Below are positions 33,477-42,779 of a stretch of 64,000 bases of DNA, piece by piece (position 1 is the first letter of the stretch; every line of letters starts with the position of its first letter). The notes below the pieces were generated by a model. That model was not told the DNA's origin. It did no database searches and was given only the letters and a program-made list of their open reading frames with translations. The stretch comes from Pseudoclavibacter sp. AY1F1. Its GTDB lineage: Bacteria > Actinomycetota > Actinomycetes > Actinomycetales > Microbacteriaceae. The position numbers were made by a program, and so were the translations under genes. The DNA lies in the NCBI RefSeq assembly GCF_002931075.1, contig NZ_PSTQ01000010.1, positions 89,153-153,152 of the forward strand, written 5' to 3'.

Positions 33477-34997
33477 ATGACCACACTGATCGAACAGCGC
33501 GCAGGCCGGAAGGAATGGCTCGGCCTCGCGGTGCTGATGCTCCCCGTCCTCCTCGTGTCGATCGACAACACGGTCCTCAGCTTCGCCCTTCCCTACATCG
33601 CGCTCGACCTCGAGCCGAGCGCCGCGATGCAGCTCTGGATCATCGACATCTACCCGCTTGTCCTTGCGGGGCTCCTCGTCACGATGGGCTCGTTCGGCGA
33701 CCGCATCGGCCGCCGCAAGCTGCTGCTCATCGGATCCACGGGCTTCGCGCTCGTCTCCGTGCTTGCGGCGTTCTCCGTCTCGGCCGAGATGCTGCTGCTG
33801 TCACGCCTGCTGCTCGGCGTATTCGGCGCCATGATCATGCCCTGCACGCTCTCGCTGCTCCGTGGCATGTTCCACGACCGCGCGCAGCGCCGCCTCGCCA
33901 TCGCGATCTGGGCGACCGGCTTCTCGGCGGGCACGGCCATCGGGCCGATCGTCGGCGGTGTGCTCCTCGAGCACTTCCACTGGGGATCCGTGTTCCTCAT
34001 CGCCGTGCCGTTCCTGCTGCCGCTCCTGATCTTCGCGCCGCTGCTCGTCACCGAGTCGCGCGACCCGAACCCCGGCCCCATCGACGTGCCCGCGATCCTG
34101 CTCTCCATGGCGGCGCTCGCGCCGATCGTCTTCGCCATCAAGCACACCGCGACTGACGGCCTCGACTTCATCTCGGTCGGCGCGCTCCTCGTCGGCCTGC
34201 TGTCCGGCTGGCTGTTCGTGCGGCGCCTCCTCAAGCAGGAGAACCCGATCCTCGACATGCGTCTCTTCGCGGTGCCCGCCTTCACCGGCTCGGTGCTCGT
34301 GAACCTCGTGAGTGTCGTCGCGCTGGTCGGGCTGCTCTTCTTCCTGTCGCAGCACCTCCAGCTCATCCTCGGCCTCACGCCGCTGCAGGCCGGTCTCATG
34401 CTGCTGCCCGGAACGGTCATGATGATCGTCGCCGGCCTCCTCATCGTGCGCGTCGTGCGCCGCGTGAAGGTGCACATCGCCATGGCGTTCGGCCTCGGCC
34501 TCGCGTTCCTCGCCTACCTGTCGCTTGCGATCACGGGCGGCTCCGCCCCGCTGTGGATGCTCGTGGCGGCGTTCACGCTGCTCGCGGCGGGAATCGCCAT
34601 CGCCGAGACGCTCTCGAACGACGTCATCATCGCGAGCGTTCCGCCGGCGAAGGCCGGCGCGGCTTCCGCCGTGTCGGAGACGGCGTACGAGGTGGGCGCG
34701 GTGCTCGGCACGAGCGTCCTCGGCGGCGTGCTGACGGCGAGCTACCGTTCCGGCATGGTTGTGCCGGAAGGTGCAACGGCCGAGCAGGCTCACGCCGCCC
34801 GCGAGACGCTCGCTGGCGCCGTGAACGTCTCGAGCGAGCTTGAAGCGAGCGGCATGACGTCGCAGGCCCAGACCCTGCTTGACTCGGCGTTCCACGCCTT
34901 CGACGCGGGCAGCACGGTCACGTCGGCGGTTGGTGCCGTGCTCATGGTCGGCGCGATCTTCCTCGCGCTGCGCATGGTCGGCAAGGCCTCGGCGTAG
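33477..34997 (+). CDS. MFS drug-type exporter (DHA2 family, 14 TMS)
   Basis: This 506-residue membrane protein belongs to the EmrB/QacA group. It opens with LAVLMLPVLLVSIDNTVLSFALP (TM1 with the D-N-T motif) and continues with TMGSFGDRIGRRKLLL (motif A) and LLGVFGAMIMPCTLSLLRGMF, with about 14 membrane segments. It exports lipophilic or cationic compounds in exchange for protons; its substrates are unknown. It is paired with the divergent TetR gene. The start codon is almost at the predicted transcription start. Confidence 0.9.
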   Translation: MTTLIEQRAGRKEWLGLAVLMLPVLLVSIDNTVLSFALPYIALDLEPSAAMQLWIIDIYPLVLAGLLVTMGSFGDRIGRRKLLLIGSTGFALVSVLAAFSVSAEMLLLSRLLLGVFGAMIMPCTLSLLRGMFHDRAQRRLAIAIWATGFSAGTAIGPIVGGVLLEHFHWGSVFLIAVPFLLPLLIFAPLLVTESRDPNPGPIDVPAILLSMAALAPIVFAIKHTATDGLDFISVGALLVGLLSGWLFVRRLLKQENPILDMRLFAVPAFTGSVLVNLVSVVALVGLLFFLSQHLQLILGLTPLQAGLMLLPGTVMMIVAGLLIVRVVRRVKVHIAMAFGLGLAFLAYLSLAITGGSAPLWMLVAAFTLLAAGIAIAETLSNDVIIASVPPAKAGAASAVSETAYEVGAVLGTSVLGGVLTASYRSGMVVPEGATAEQAHAARETLAGAVNVSSELEASGMTSQAQTLLDSAFHAFDAGSTVTSAVGAVLMVGAIFLALRMVGKASA

Positions 34998-35179
34998 CTC
35001 GCGGCGGGGCCGGGAAATCGGCAGAAATCGCGCCAGACACCCGGACCCGGTACTGTCGCAGTCGAGCCGTCTTCCAACGCAGGAATCCGCTTCTGCATTG
35101 AATTCGTTCCGCAGTGGGTGGGCTACTCAACCGTGATGGCTGTTTGCGTGTATTGCCACACCCAGAGGAGAACGAACGC

Positions 35180-36208
35180 ATGAAGATCGGACTGCTGACC
35201 AGCGGCGGCGACTGCCCCGGACTCAACGCTGTCATTCGCGGCAGCGTGCTCCACGGCATCAAGACCTACGACAACGAGTTCGTGGGCTTCCGCGACGGCT
35301 GGCGGGGTGTCATCGAGGGCGACATCATGGACCTTCCCCGCACGAAGGTCCGCGGCCTCGCGAAGCAGGGCGGCACGATCCTCGGCACCTCGCGCACGAA
35401 CCCGTTCGACGGCCCCAATGGTGGTCCTGACAACATCGCCGTCATGATGGAGCGCCACTCGGTGGATGCGCTCATCGCGATCGGCGGCGAGGGCACGCTG
35501 GCTGGCGCGAAGCGTCTCGCTGACGCCGGTATCCCCGTCATCGGGGTGCCGAAGACGATCGACAACGACCTCCAGGCCACGGACTACACGTTCGGCTTCG
35601 ACACGGCCGTGCAGATCGCGACCGACGCCATGGACCGCCTCCGTACGACCGGCGAGTCGCACCACCGCGTGATGGTGGCTGAGGTCATGGGTCGCAACGT
35701 GGGCTGGATCGCCCTCCATTCGGGTATGGCTGCCGGCGCGCACGCCGTGCTCATTCCCGAGCAGAAGGTCGCGATGACTCAGGTCGCGGAGTGGGTCTCC
35801 GAGGTGCACCAGCGCGGGCGCTCGCCGCTTGTTGTCGTCGCCGAAGGGTTCATCCCCGAGGGCATGGACGACGTGCTCTCGCAGGGCACCGAGGTCTCCG
35901 GCCGGCCGCTGCTCGGCGGTGTCGGTGACTACGTGACTGCTGAGCTCGAGAAGCTCACGGGCATCGAGACCCGCAACACGACCCTTGGCCACATCCAGCG
36001 AGGTGGCGCGCCGACCGGCTTCGACCGCGTGCTCGCGACCCGCTTCGGCCAGTACGCCGTCGACATGGTCAACGCGAAGCAGTGGGGCAACATGGTCGCC
36101 CTCCGCGGCACGGAGATGCAGACGGTCGCCTTCGAGGAGGCGCTCGACGGCCTCAAGACGGTTCCGCAGGATCGCTGGGACCAGGCGAAGATCTTCTTCG
36201 GCCGCTAG
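35180..36208 (+). CDS. pfkA: 6-phosphofructokinase
   Basis: This 342-residue glycolytic enzyme phosphorylates fructose 6-phosphate. The N-terminal loop is TSGGDCPGLNAVIRG, the nucleotide-region motif is IGGEGTLAGAKRL, and the catalytic stretch is PKTIDNDLQATDYTFGFDTAV. Residues corresponding to E. coli 104 and 124 are Gly and Lys, the combination of ATP-dependent actinobacterial PfkA rather than the PPi-using form (Asp and Lys). That is inferred from family rules. ATG 35180 follows AGAGGAG. It is a single-gene unit with a perfect palindromic terminator. Confidence 0.94.
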   Translation: MKIGLLTSGGDCPGLNAVIRGSVLHGIKTYDNEFVGFRDGWRGVIEGDIMDLPRTKVRGLAKQGGTILGTSRTNPFDGPNGGPDNIAVMMERHSVDALIAIGGEGTLAGAKRLADAGIPVIGVPKTIDNDLQATDYTFGFDTAVQIATDAMDRLRTTGESHHRVMVAEVMGRNVGWIALHSGMAAGAHAVLIPEQKVAMTQVAEWVSEVHQRGRSPLVVVAEGFIPEGMDDVLSQGTEVSGRPLLGGVGDYVTAELEKLTGIETRNTTLGHIQRGGAPTGFDRVLATRFGQYAVDMVNAKQWGNMVALRGTEMQTVAFEEALDGLKTVPQDRWDQAKIFFGR

Positions 36209-36244
36209 CTACGAGCTCGGTCGGAGGGTCACTGACCCGAGATA

Positions 36245-36284
36245 CGCGAAGAGGGCGGATGCACGTGCATCCGCCCTCTTCGCG
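36245..36284. terminator. Perfect palindromic terminator after pfkA
   Basis: Bases 36245-36264 are the exact reverse complement of 36265-36284 (40 bases, no loop), with GAGGGCGGATGCAC in the left arm. It lies 36 bases after pfkA and 31 bases from the convergent DUF3817 gene stop, so it serves both. Confidence 0.8.
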
Positions 36285-36315
36285 TCGGTCAGGGTTTTGT
36301 GGAGGTGCTCTTGGC

Positions 36316-36822
36316 TCAGTGGGTGCCGGTCGGCCCGACCAGAGCGCCGCTGAGGGATCCGGTGAGGATGACGACGGCCAGCACGATGACAGCAACGCTC
36401 ATCGTGATTGGCCGGTCGACGAACCAGCGCACGATGCGCTGCAGTGAGAAGCCGTTCGCGGGGGCGTCTCGCCAGCCGCCCTCGAGCGCGCCGCGGCGCT
36501 CAGCCCACCAGTCGTAGACGAGGGTGGCGAACGGCGGGATGGCCGCGAACCAGCCGAGCCCGAACATCCACCACGGCCAGCGCTGGTTGATGCCGACAAA
36601 GGCCGTCACGACCAGGTAGACCATGAACATGGCCCCGTGCAGTGAACCGCCGACCGAGACGAGCAGGTCGGTGGTCTGCGTGACGTACTTGAGGAACATG
36701 CCCGTGAGCAGCAGGGCCCACGTGATGGCCTCGCCGATCGAGACGGCGCGCAGCAGGACGCGCGGAGTGAGGCGCCGGTCGTCGGCCTCGGTCGCCGGAG
36801 AGCTCGCCGTGGTCTGCGTCAT
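36316..36822 (-). CDS. DUF3817 membrane protein
   Basis: This 168-residue protein has about four membrane segments. The typical DUF3817 core is LLRAVSIGEAITWALLLTGMFLKY, then GSLHGAMFMVYLVV and PWWMFGLGWFAAIPPFATLVYDWW. The function is unknown; it is a common conserved actinobacterial membrane protein often beside purine genes. ATG 36822 is chosen; a TTG at 36852 would place the start 3 bases after the purQ stop but lacks a ribosome-binding site. It follows purQ and is probably co-transcribed with purSQ. Confidence 0.85.
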   Translation of the reverse strand: MTQTTASSPATEADDRRLTPRVLLRAVSIGEAITWALLLTGMFLKYVTQTTDLLVSVGGSLHGAMFMVYLVVTAFVGINQRWPWWMFGLGWFAAIPPFATLVYDWWAERRGALEGGWRDAPANGFSLQRIVRWFVDRPITMSVAVIVLAVVILTGSLSGALVGPTGTH

Positions 36823-36855
36823 CTGAGCGCTCGCCCCGTTCGTTTCCGACAACGT

Positions 36856-37560
36856 CTAGACGCGCGCGAGCAGCGCCTCGACGGCGCTGCGGAAGATCGG
36901 GAGCCCGTCGAGGCCGGACGCCATGTGGGTTGCTGTGTCTGGCCCGAAGCCGAGCTCGACCGCGTGCTCGGGGTGCGGCATGAGACCGACCACGTTGCCG
37001 CGCTCGTTGGTGAGGCCCGCGATGTTGTTGCGCGAGCCGTTCGGGTTGACGTCGACGTAGCGGAACGCGACCTGGCCTTCGCCTTCGATGCGGGAGAGCG
37101 TCTCGTCGTCCGCGATGAACCCGCCTTCGCCGTTCTTCAGCGGGATGGTGATCTCGGCGTTCTTCTCGTACGCGTTGGTCCAAACCGTGTCGTTGTTCTC
37201 GACACGAAGCACCTGGTCGCGGCACACGAACTTGCCGTGGTCGTTGCGGATGAGCCCACCTGGCAGGAGGTGCGCCTCGGTCAGCATCTGGAAGCCGTTG
37301 CAGATGCCCAGGACGGGCAGGCCCGCATTGGCTGCCGTGATGACCTCGGCCATTATCGGCGAGTGGCTCGCGATCGCCCCGGCGCGGAGGTAGTCGCCAT
37401 AGCTGAAGCCGCCTGGAAGGATGATGGCGTCGACGCCGTGCAGGTCGTGCTCGCTGTGCCAGAGGGCGACGGCTTCGCCGCCGGCGAGGCGGACTGCGCG
37501 CTGCGCGTCACGGTCGTCGAGCGATCCGGGGAAGGTGATGACGCCGACGCGGGGGCTCAT
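36856..37560 (-). CDS. purQ: Phosphoribosylformylglycinamidine synthase, glutaminase subunit
   Basis: This 234-residue class I glutamine amidotransferase supplies ammonia to PurL. The nucleophile cysteine is in [12 protein letters not shown] (about residue 92), and the His/Glu pair is in [10 protein letters not shown] near residue 203. The N-terminus [16 protein letters not shown] is typical. The ATG overlaps the purS stop by 4 bases, so the two are coupled. It works as part of the PurL-PurS-PurQ complex; purL is 16 kb away. Confidence 0.95.
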   Translation of the reverse strand: MSPRVGVITFPGSLDDRDAQRAVRLAGGEAVALWHSEHDLHGVDAIILPGGFSYGDYLRAGAIASHSPIMAEVITAANAGLPVLGICNGFQMLTEAHLLPGGLIRNDHGKFVCRDQVLRVENNDTVWTNAYEKNAEITIPLKNGEGGFIADDETLSRIEGEGQVAFRYVDVNPNGSRNNIAGLTNERGNVVGLMPHPEHAVELGFGPDTATHMASGLDGLPIFRSAVEALLARV

Positions 37561-37922
37561 GAAGCGGAGCCCTTCGACTGAACCTCGGCTGCGATGACCG
37601 ACGCGAGTGAGGCCTCGGTGTCGGTGGCGACCGCGTCGTCGACCTCGTCGGCTTCTTCAGCCGATTCGGTGCCGTCTGGCAGGACGTCAATGGAGATGAC
37701 GTCCTCGATGACTCCGTTGGCGAGGAGCTCGTCGGCGACCTGCGAGATCTCCTCCATGAGCTCTGCCGTGACCTCGCGGTCGGTGGTGATCTCGAAGCGC
37801 TTGCCAACGCGCACGTCGTGCAGGTGGTCCTTGCCGAGGCGCGAGAGGGCTCCGGCGACGGCCTTGCCCTGCGGGTCGAGAAGTTCCTGCTTTGGCATGA
37901 CGATGACGACGATCTTGGGCAT
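37557..37922 (-). CDS. purS: PurS subunit of FGAM synthase
   Basis: This is a 121-residue protein. Residues 1-82 are PurS, the small bridging subunit between PurL and PurQ, with the patterns [21 protein letters not shown] and VRVGKRFEI. The last 38 residues are an acidic Glu/Asp/Ala-rich tail beyond the usual PurS length of about 80. It overlaps purQ by 4 bases and is the first gene of the purSQ-DUF3817 group. The AI-2E-family gene is divergent upstream. Confidence 0.92.
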   Translation of the reverse strand: MPKIVVIVMPKQELLDPQGKAVAGALSRLGKDHLHDVRVGKRFEITTDREVTAELMEEISQVADELLANGVIEDVISIDVLPDGTESAEEADEVDDAVATDTEASLASVIAAEVQSKGSAS

Positions 37923-38086
37923 CGGGAGCGGCTCCGATCGGTGGAGGAAAGAGACGCCCCCAGCTTACCGTCAGGCGCCGACGCGCGAGGCTCGCTCAGA
38001 ATGTCGGTGCACACGCATAGCCTTGACCCACATTCGCGGCCGTGGGCACCTCCACCGGCCGCCTCACTGACATTTCGGGAGCACCC

Positions 38087-39490
38087 ATGCGCGACAAGCT
38101 CAAGCGCCTTTTCGGTGGCGGCAGGCAGGAACGCCCCGCCGCGCTGCCGGCGCCCTCCGCAACATCCATCGCTGCTCAGCTGGCGGCCCAGGCGGCGGCG
38201 CCCGTTGAGCACCTCGACGCCCCCGCCCGCGACGAGGTCATGGTCGGCGGCAACGCCGTTCAGGCGTACGCGCCAGACGACGGCGAGGGCAGGGGCCGCC
38301 GCCCCACGAGCGTTGGCGTCATGTGGACCGATCAGCTGGGTCGTGTCGCGACGCGTGCGCTGCAGGGCCTTGTCATCGTGGCGGCCGCGACCCTGCTGAT
38401 CTTTGCGGGACTCCAGGTCACGATCGTCGTCATCCCCGTGCTGCTCGCCCTCATCGTCTCGGCTGCCGCCTGGCCGATCATCAGGTTCCTCACGTCGAAG
38501 AAGTGGCCGCCAGCTCTTGCGACGGTGACCGTGCTGCTTGCCATCATCGTGTTCCTCGGCGGCGCCCTCACCACGGTTGTGCTGCTGGTTCGCAACCAGT
38601 GGGGCGAGCTGTCTGACCAGGCGGTCCAGGGCTTCAACCAGGCCATCGAATGGGCGAACGCGACGTTCCCGATCGCGATCAACCAGGACCAGATCAACGA
38701 GTGGATCGGGCAGGCTCAGGACTTCATCTTCACGAGCCAGTTCGGGAACGCGGCGGCGAGCGGTCTGACCGCGGGCATCTCGGGCGTCACGACGTTCATC
38801 ACGAGCGGCGTGCTCTTCGTGGTCATCCTGTTCTTCTTCATGAAAGACGGGCCGCTCATCTGGGGCTTCCTCACGAAGCCGCTCAAGGGCGCGAACAAGC
38901 GTCGCGCGAGGCTCATGGGCTCGCGTGCCGTCGAGGTCATGGGCGGCTACGTGCGCGGCACCGTCATCGTCGCCCTGGTCGATGCGGTGTTCATCGGCAT
39001 CGGCCTCGCGATCATCGGTGTTCCGCTTGCATTCCCGCTCGCTGTGCTCGTCTTCATCCTCGCGTTCATCCCCATCGTGGGTGCCACCCTTGCCGGCATC
39101 CTGGCTGCCCTGGTCGCCCTCGTCACCAACGGCCTCGTCCCGGCCATCGTGGTCGTCGGAATCGTCGTGCTTGTCAACCAGCTCGAGGGCAACTTCCTGC
39201 AGCCGGTTGTGCTCGGCAAGTCGCTGAAGCTCCACGAGCTGGTTGTGCTCATCGCGCTGACCGTCGGCACGATCCTCGGCGGCATCATCGGCACGCTCCT
39301 CGCCGTTCCCGTCGCGGCGGTCAGCTGGGCGCTCATCCGCGCCTGGTACGAGCCGCTCGAGAAGCTGCAGGAAGACGAGTCCGTTCCGGATGACATGCGC
39401 ACGAGGTTGCCGTGGCGCAGGGAACTCGGCGAAGAGGGTTCGGCTGTCGGTGACGTCTCGGCCGCTAAGGGCTCGAACATCGACGTCTGA
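38087..39490 (+). CDS. AI-2E (TqsA/PerM) family transporter
   Basis: This 467-residue membrane protein has a Lys/Arg- and Ala-rich cytoplasmic N-terminus (about 80 residues) before about eight membrane segments. The family patterns are VTVLLAIIVFLGGALTTVVLL, VLFFFMKDGPLIW-like VILFFFMKDGPLIWGF, and the C-terminal ALVTNGLVPAIVVVGIVVLVNQLEGNFLQP. Despite the name, most members are not shown to move AI-2; some are cation:proton or sodium antiporters. ATG 38087 follows GGGAGC. It shares one base with the next gene (TGATG). Confidence 0.85.
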   Translation: MRDKLKRLFGGGRQERPAALPAPSATSIAAQLAAQAAAPVEHLDAPARDEVMVGGNAVQAYAPDDGEGRGRRPTSVGVMWTDQLGRVATRALQGLVIVAAATLLIFAGLQVTIVVIPVLLALIVSAAAWPIIRFLTSKKWPPALATVTVLLAIIVFLGGALTTVVLLVRNQWGELSDQAVQGFNQAIEWANATFPIAINQDQINEWIGQAQDFIFTSQFGNAAASGLTAGISGVTTFITSGVLFVVILFFFMKDGPLIWGFLTKPLKGANKRRARLMGSRAVEVMGGYVRGTVIVALVDAVFIGIGLAIIGVPLAFPLAVLVFILAFIPIVGATLAGILAALVALVTNGLVPAIVVVGIVVLVNQLEGNFLQPVVLGKSLKLHELVVLIALTVGTILGGIIGTLLAVPVAAVSWALIRAWYEPLEKLQEDESVPDDMRTRLPWRRELGEEGSAVGDVSAAKGSNIDV

Positions 39491-40347
39491 TGTGGAGCCA
39501 GCTCACCCGGGGTATCCGGAACAAGGGGATGCTCGCCGAGCTCAGCTCGGCGAGCATCGCAGTGGCCGTGCTCGTCGGCGTCTGGACGCTGTACACGATC
39601 GCCGACGTCACTCAGTTCCCATATGACGCCTCCGCATGGTCGTATGTGGGCATGGGGGCTCCCGCGCTCCTTGGGATCTGGCTGATCGTCGAGCTCCTCG
39701 GTATTCCGGACACGCCAGAGCGTCCGCTGCTCGCGCGCTTCATGGTCCGCACCATGGTGGTCGGGCCGGTGCTCTTCACGGCCGCTTGGCTGCTCGGTTC
39801 GCTGCTCCTCCTCGTATTGACGCTCACAGGCGGCATCGTGCCGGAACTCAACGAGACGGAATCGCCGATCGCGGAGCTGCTGCTCAATGCCTTTCTCACC
39901 TGGCTGCTTGGCGTCGCGGCCGTGCTCGGCGGGGCGCTTGTCGGCCTCGTGTTCGTGGTACTTCCCGTCATGTCCTGGCGCGATCCCGCGCGGGCCGCGT
40001 CGATCAACGCCGAGCCGGCACCGAGGGGGAGCCTCGCGAGGGCTCGGCTCGAGCGCCTGACTTTCTCCGGCATGCTCATGCTCGTCTTCCTCGCCCCGGC
40101 GCTGTGGGTGTCCGGCGAGAGCAACGCGCGCGGGCGGAACGCGGCGGAGGCGTTCCAGAACACGTGGTTCGCGATCGTCGACTTCGACCCGTCCTGGTGG
40201 GACCGCTACCTGTGGGACGTGCTCTGGGTTCTCGGGATGCTCAGCGCGCTGCTGCTCGTCGCGTCTGTTGCTGCAATCCTCCTTCTCCGACGCCCGCAGA
40301 AGGACGGGCAGTCTGGGCTGCCCGGCACCCAGGCTGCCGATCAGTAG
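39490..40347 (+). CDS. Hypothetical five-to-six-segment membrane protein
   Basis: This is a 285-residue integral membrane protein that I do not assign to a family. Hydrophobic segments are seen near residues 20-40, 52-72, 88-112, 133-160, 192-212 and 242-265. A polar loop (about 115-130, PELNETESPIAE) and a Gly/Gln-rich tail are the main soluble parts. Its ATG overlaps the stop of the AI-2E-family gene (TGATG), so it is translated with it and may act in the same membrane process. Confidence 0.7.
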   Translation: MWSQLTRGIRNKGMLAELSSASIAVAVLVGVWTLYTIADVTQFPYDASAWSYVGMGAPALLGIWLIVELLGIPDTPERPLLARFMVRTMVVGPVLFTAAWLLGSLLLLVLTLTGGIVPELNETESPIAELLLNAFLTWLLGVAAVLGGALVGLVFVVLPVMSWRDPARAASINAEPAPRGSLARARLERLTFSGMLMLVFLAPALWVSGESNARGRNAAEAFQNTWFAIVDFDPSWWDRYLWDVLWVLGMLSALLLVASVAAILLLRRPQKDGQSGLPGTQAADQ

Positions 40348-40463
40348 TCCGTCCGGATCTCCTCGCTGAGGTTGTCGAATTCGTCGAGCAGCTCCTCGCC
40401 CGGGGCGCGCATCCCGAGCGTGATTCGTCGGGGGAGAGCTCTGGCCTCGGTAATAGCTGTTGT

Positions 40464-40479
40464 GATAATGTCAGGACAT
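40464..40479 (+). promoter_or_regulatory. Candidate promoter and operator of the transaldolase-like gene
   Basis: A -10-like GATAAT (40464-40469) overlaps the palindrome ATGTCAGGACAT (40468-40479), which has ATGTC/GACAT arms. No clear -35 box is seen. The spacing to the gene start at 40629 implies a leader of about 150 bases. The 281-base gap between the two genes otherwise shows no feature. Confidence 0.35.
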
Positions 40480-40628
40480 ATGCGGCAGGCGGGTAGTCGT
40501 TGGCGCGGGCTCGAGGGCGAGCATCCGTGTCCGTGACCGCTCGCGAGGCTCAGTGCCCCGAACCTCGGGGTGTGTGGCTGCCGCGGCACCGGCGAACCCG
40601 GCCAACAGCCACCGATGAGGAGAACACC

Positions 40629-41741
40629 ATGACCCTGCTCGAAACAGCGCCTTCCAACGACAAGGGCACTCCAGTCACGAACCTCGCGCCGCTCGCGTGG
40701 GCTGCCCAGAACACGAAAACCGCCCTCTGGAACGACTCGGCAGACCCGGAAGAGCTCACGAAGTCGATCGAGTTCGGAGCAGTCGGCGCGACCTGCAACC
40801 CGGTCATCGCGTTCGCCGCCATCAAGAAGCGCCCGGATGTCTGGGGTCCGCGTATCAAGGAGATCGCGGCCCAGAACCCCACCTGGGGTGAGTCCGAGAT
40901 CGGCTGGCAGGCCGTGCGTGACCTGTCGATCGACGCGGCACGCCTCCTCGAGCCGGAGTTCGCGCGCAGCGGTGGCCGCAACGGTCGCCTCTCCATCCAG
41001 ACCGACCCCCGCCTGCACCGCGACGCCGCGGCCCTCGCGGACCAGGCCGAGGAGTTCTCGAAGCTGGCGAAGAACATCATCGTCAAGATTCCCGCGACGA
41101 AGACGGGCATCGAGGCCATGGAAGAGGCCGCCTACCGCGGTGTGAGCATCAACGCGACCCTCAGCTTCACCGTGCCCCAGGCTGTGGCTGTCGGTGCCGC
41201 ACTCGAGCGGGCCCTCGACCGCCGCGCGGCCGACGGTCTCCCCGAGCAGGAGTTCGGCCACGTCGTCACCATCATGGGCGGGCGCCTCGACGACTGGCTC
41301 AAGAAGTGGACGACCGCGAACCGCATCCTCGTCACCCCCGGCATCCTCGAGTGGGCGGGCGTCGCCGCGCTCAAGCACGCGCACTCCGTCTTCCAGGAGC
41401 GCGGCTACCGCAGCCGCGTGCTGTCGGCCGCGTTCCGCAACCAGCTCCAGTGGTCAGAGCTCGTTGGCGGCGACATCGTCGTCTCGCCGCCGTTCGACTG
41501 GCAGGCGCGCATCAACGAGAACAACCTCCCAGTCTCCGAGCGCATCCACGTGCCCGTCGACGCCGCGATCTTGGCTGAGCTCGGCGAGCTCAGCGAGTTC
41601 CGCCGCGCCTACGACGTCGACGGCATGACGCCTGAGCAGTTCGAGGACTTCGGTGCCGCGCGTAACACGCTTCGCCAGTTCCTCGACGCGGACGCCCAAC
41701 TCGACGCCCTCGTGCGCGACATCCTCGTGCCAGCCGCCTAG
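40629..41741 (+). CDS. Transaldolase-family protein (divergent)
   Basis: This 370-residue protein has the transaldolase barrel. The Schiff-base lysine is in KNIIVKIPATKTG (about residue 156), the early motif reads GATCNPVIAF where housekeeping transaldolase has TSNPAIF, and SINATLSFTVPQAVAV follows. The length suits actinobacterial transaldolases, but the motif changes suggest another ketose phosphate or a related substrate. It stands alone; no transketolase or pentose-phosphate gene is nearby. The ATG at 40629 starts the conserved protein. Confidence 0.8.
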   Translation: MTLLETAPSNDKGTPVTNLAPLAWAAQNTKTALWNDSADPEELTKSIEFGAVGATCNPVIAFAAIKKRPDVWGPRIKEIAAQNPTWGESEIGWQAVRDLSIDAARLLEPEFARSGGRNGRLSIQTDPRLHRDAAALADQAEEFSKLAKNIIVKIPATKTGIEAMEEAAYRGVSINATLSFTVPQAVAVGAALERALDRRAADGLPEQEFGHVVTIMGGRLDDWLKKWTTANRILVTPGILEWAGVAALKHAHSVFQERGYRSRVLSAAFRNQLQWSELVGGDIVVSPPFDWQARINENNLPVSERIHVPVDAAILAELGELSEFRRAYDVDGMTPEQFEDFGAARNTLRQFLDADAQLDALVRDILVPAA

Positions 41742-42001
41742 GTTCCATCCGCTTCCCGAACTGAGCTCGGCCGCGCCGCGTCGCGACACCCGGAGTGCGC
41801 TGGGCTCACCTCGCCTGCTGCTCAATCAGCGTGGCGACGCCTGGGGGAGGGTTCGTAGTTTTCTCGCGAGGAGAACCCACGGATCCTCCCCTTTTGCGCG
41901 CCCGCCCCGCGCCGCCCCGCATCCGCGCCCTGCCTAGCCGCATCAGCTCTTCTGTGCTGCCGTAAGAGTGAGTGTGGTTCAGGCTCCTCGTGGCGCGAAG
42001 G

Positions 42002-42020
42002 TGCTTCTGGCTGACTCTTT
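42002..42020. repeat. Hairpin arm shared with 9994 and 2391
   Basis: TGCTTCTGGCTGACTCTTT is the reverse complement of a stretch identical over 17 bases to 9994-10010. It can pair weakly with 41964-41985 (AAGAGTGAGTGTGGTTCAGG). It lies 14 bases beyond the stop of the TetR-family gene on the minus strand, and T-rich sequence follows. It is probably a terminator. Confidence 0.45.
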
Positions 42021-42033
42021 TATCAGGCAGGTG

Positions 42034-42699
42034 TCAGTGCGCTGGGGTCCCGCGGCGGGCGGCGGGCAGTACGACGTCGTCGATGATGCCGATCAGGAAG
42101 TCGCGATCGGGCGGCCGGCGCAGGATGAGGGTGCGGAACGCGGCCATGGCTGGCGCGATCATGCTGAGGGTGTCCAGGTCGACGTCGGCGGCGATCTCGC
42201 CGCGAGTGATGGCCCGCTCGAAGAGCACGCGGTTGGCGGCGGCGCGGGGTGCGACGATCGCCTCGTGAGCTGCTGCAGCCATCTCCGGGTCGCGCGCGAT
42301 CATCGAAACGACGCCGGTCATGACGTTGAGCTTGCGCTCGGCGTCGCGGATGTTCGGGGGGCGCACCATCGCGACGAGATCGCCGCGCAGGTCTCCCGTG
42401 TCCGGAAGGGCCGCCATGTCGAGGTCCTTCGATTTCATGCAGGCGACGGCGTCGAGTACAAGGTCGGATTTCGAGGCCCAGCGCCGGTAGAGGGTCGCCT
42501 TGCCGGCCTTCGCGCGGGTCGCGACCATGTCGATCGTCATGCCGTCGTAGCCCGTCTCGGCCAGCACATCCAGTGCCGCTTCGAGGATGTCGTTGTCACG
42601 CGTATGGTCGCGTTTCCGCCCGAGTCGTGGCTTCGAAACCGTCTCGGGGGGTTTCGCCGGCGCTACGGGGGAGCTCTCGGCGAGATTGGTCTGCGTCAT
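42034..42699 (-). CDS. TetR-family repressor of the second MFS exporter
   Basis: This 221-residue regulator has a polar, Pro-rich N-terminal tail of about 35 residues. The helix-turn-helix follows (MTIDMVATRAKAGKATLYRRWASKSDLVLDAV). The C-terminal domain resembles TetR_C_16-type sensors (VLFERAITRGEIAADVDLDTLSMIAPAM). It is divergent from an MFS exporter 80 bases away. The sequence between them contains CGAAAC/GTCTCG half-sites near 42759-42776 that could be its operator. Confidence 0.9.
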   Translation of the reverse strand: MTQTNLAESSPVAPAKPPETVSKPRLGRKRDHTRDNDILEAALDVLAETGYDGMTIDMVATRAKAGKATLYRRWASKSDLVLDAVACMKSKDLDMAALPDTGDLRGDLVAMVRPPNIRDAERKLNVMTGVVSMIARDPEMAAAAHEAIVAPRAAANRVLFERAITRGEIAADVDLDTLSMIAPAMAAFRTLILRRPPDRDFLIGIIDDVVLPAARRGTPAH

Positions 42700-42779
42700 T
42701 GAAACCGCCTCTCGTCCTCACACAGACTAGCCGTGCACATTACGGAACTCAGTGTATCCGAAACCAGTCAGTCTCGTAT

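Noticed and set aside
40341..40478. Short minus-strand frame ending EELLDEFDNLSEEIRTDY
   Set aside because: The last 40 codons look fairly natural, and a short real gene or a gene remnant cannot be excluded. It has no convincing start, overlaps the promoter of the transaldolase-like gene, and has no recognisable family.
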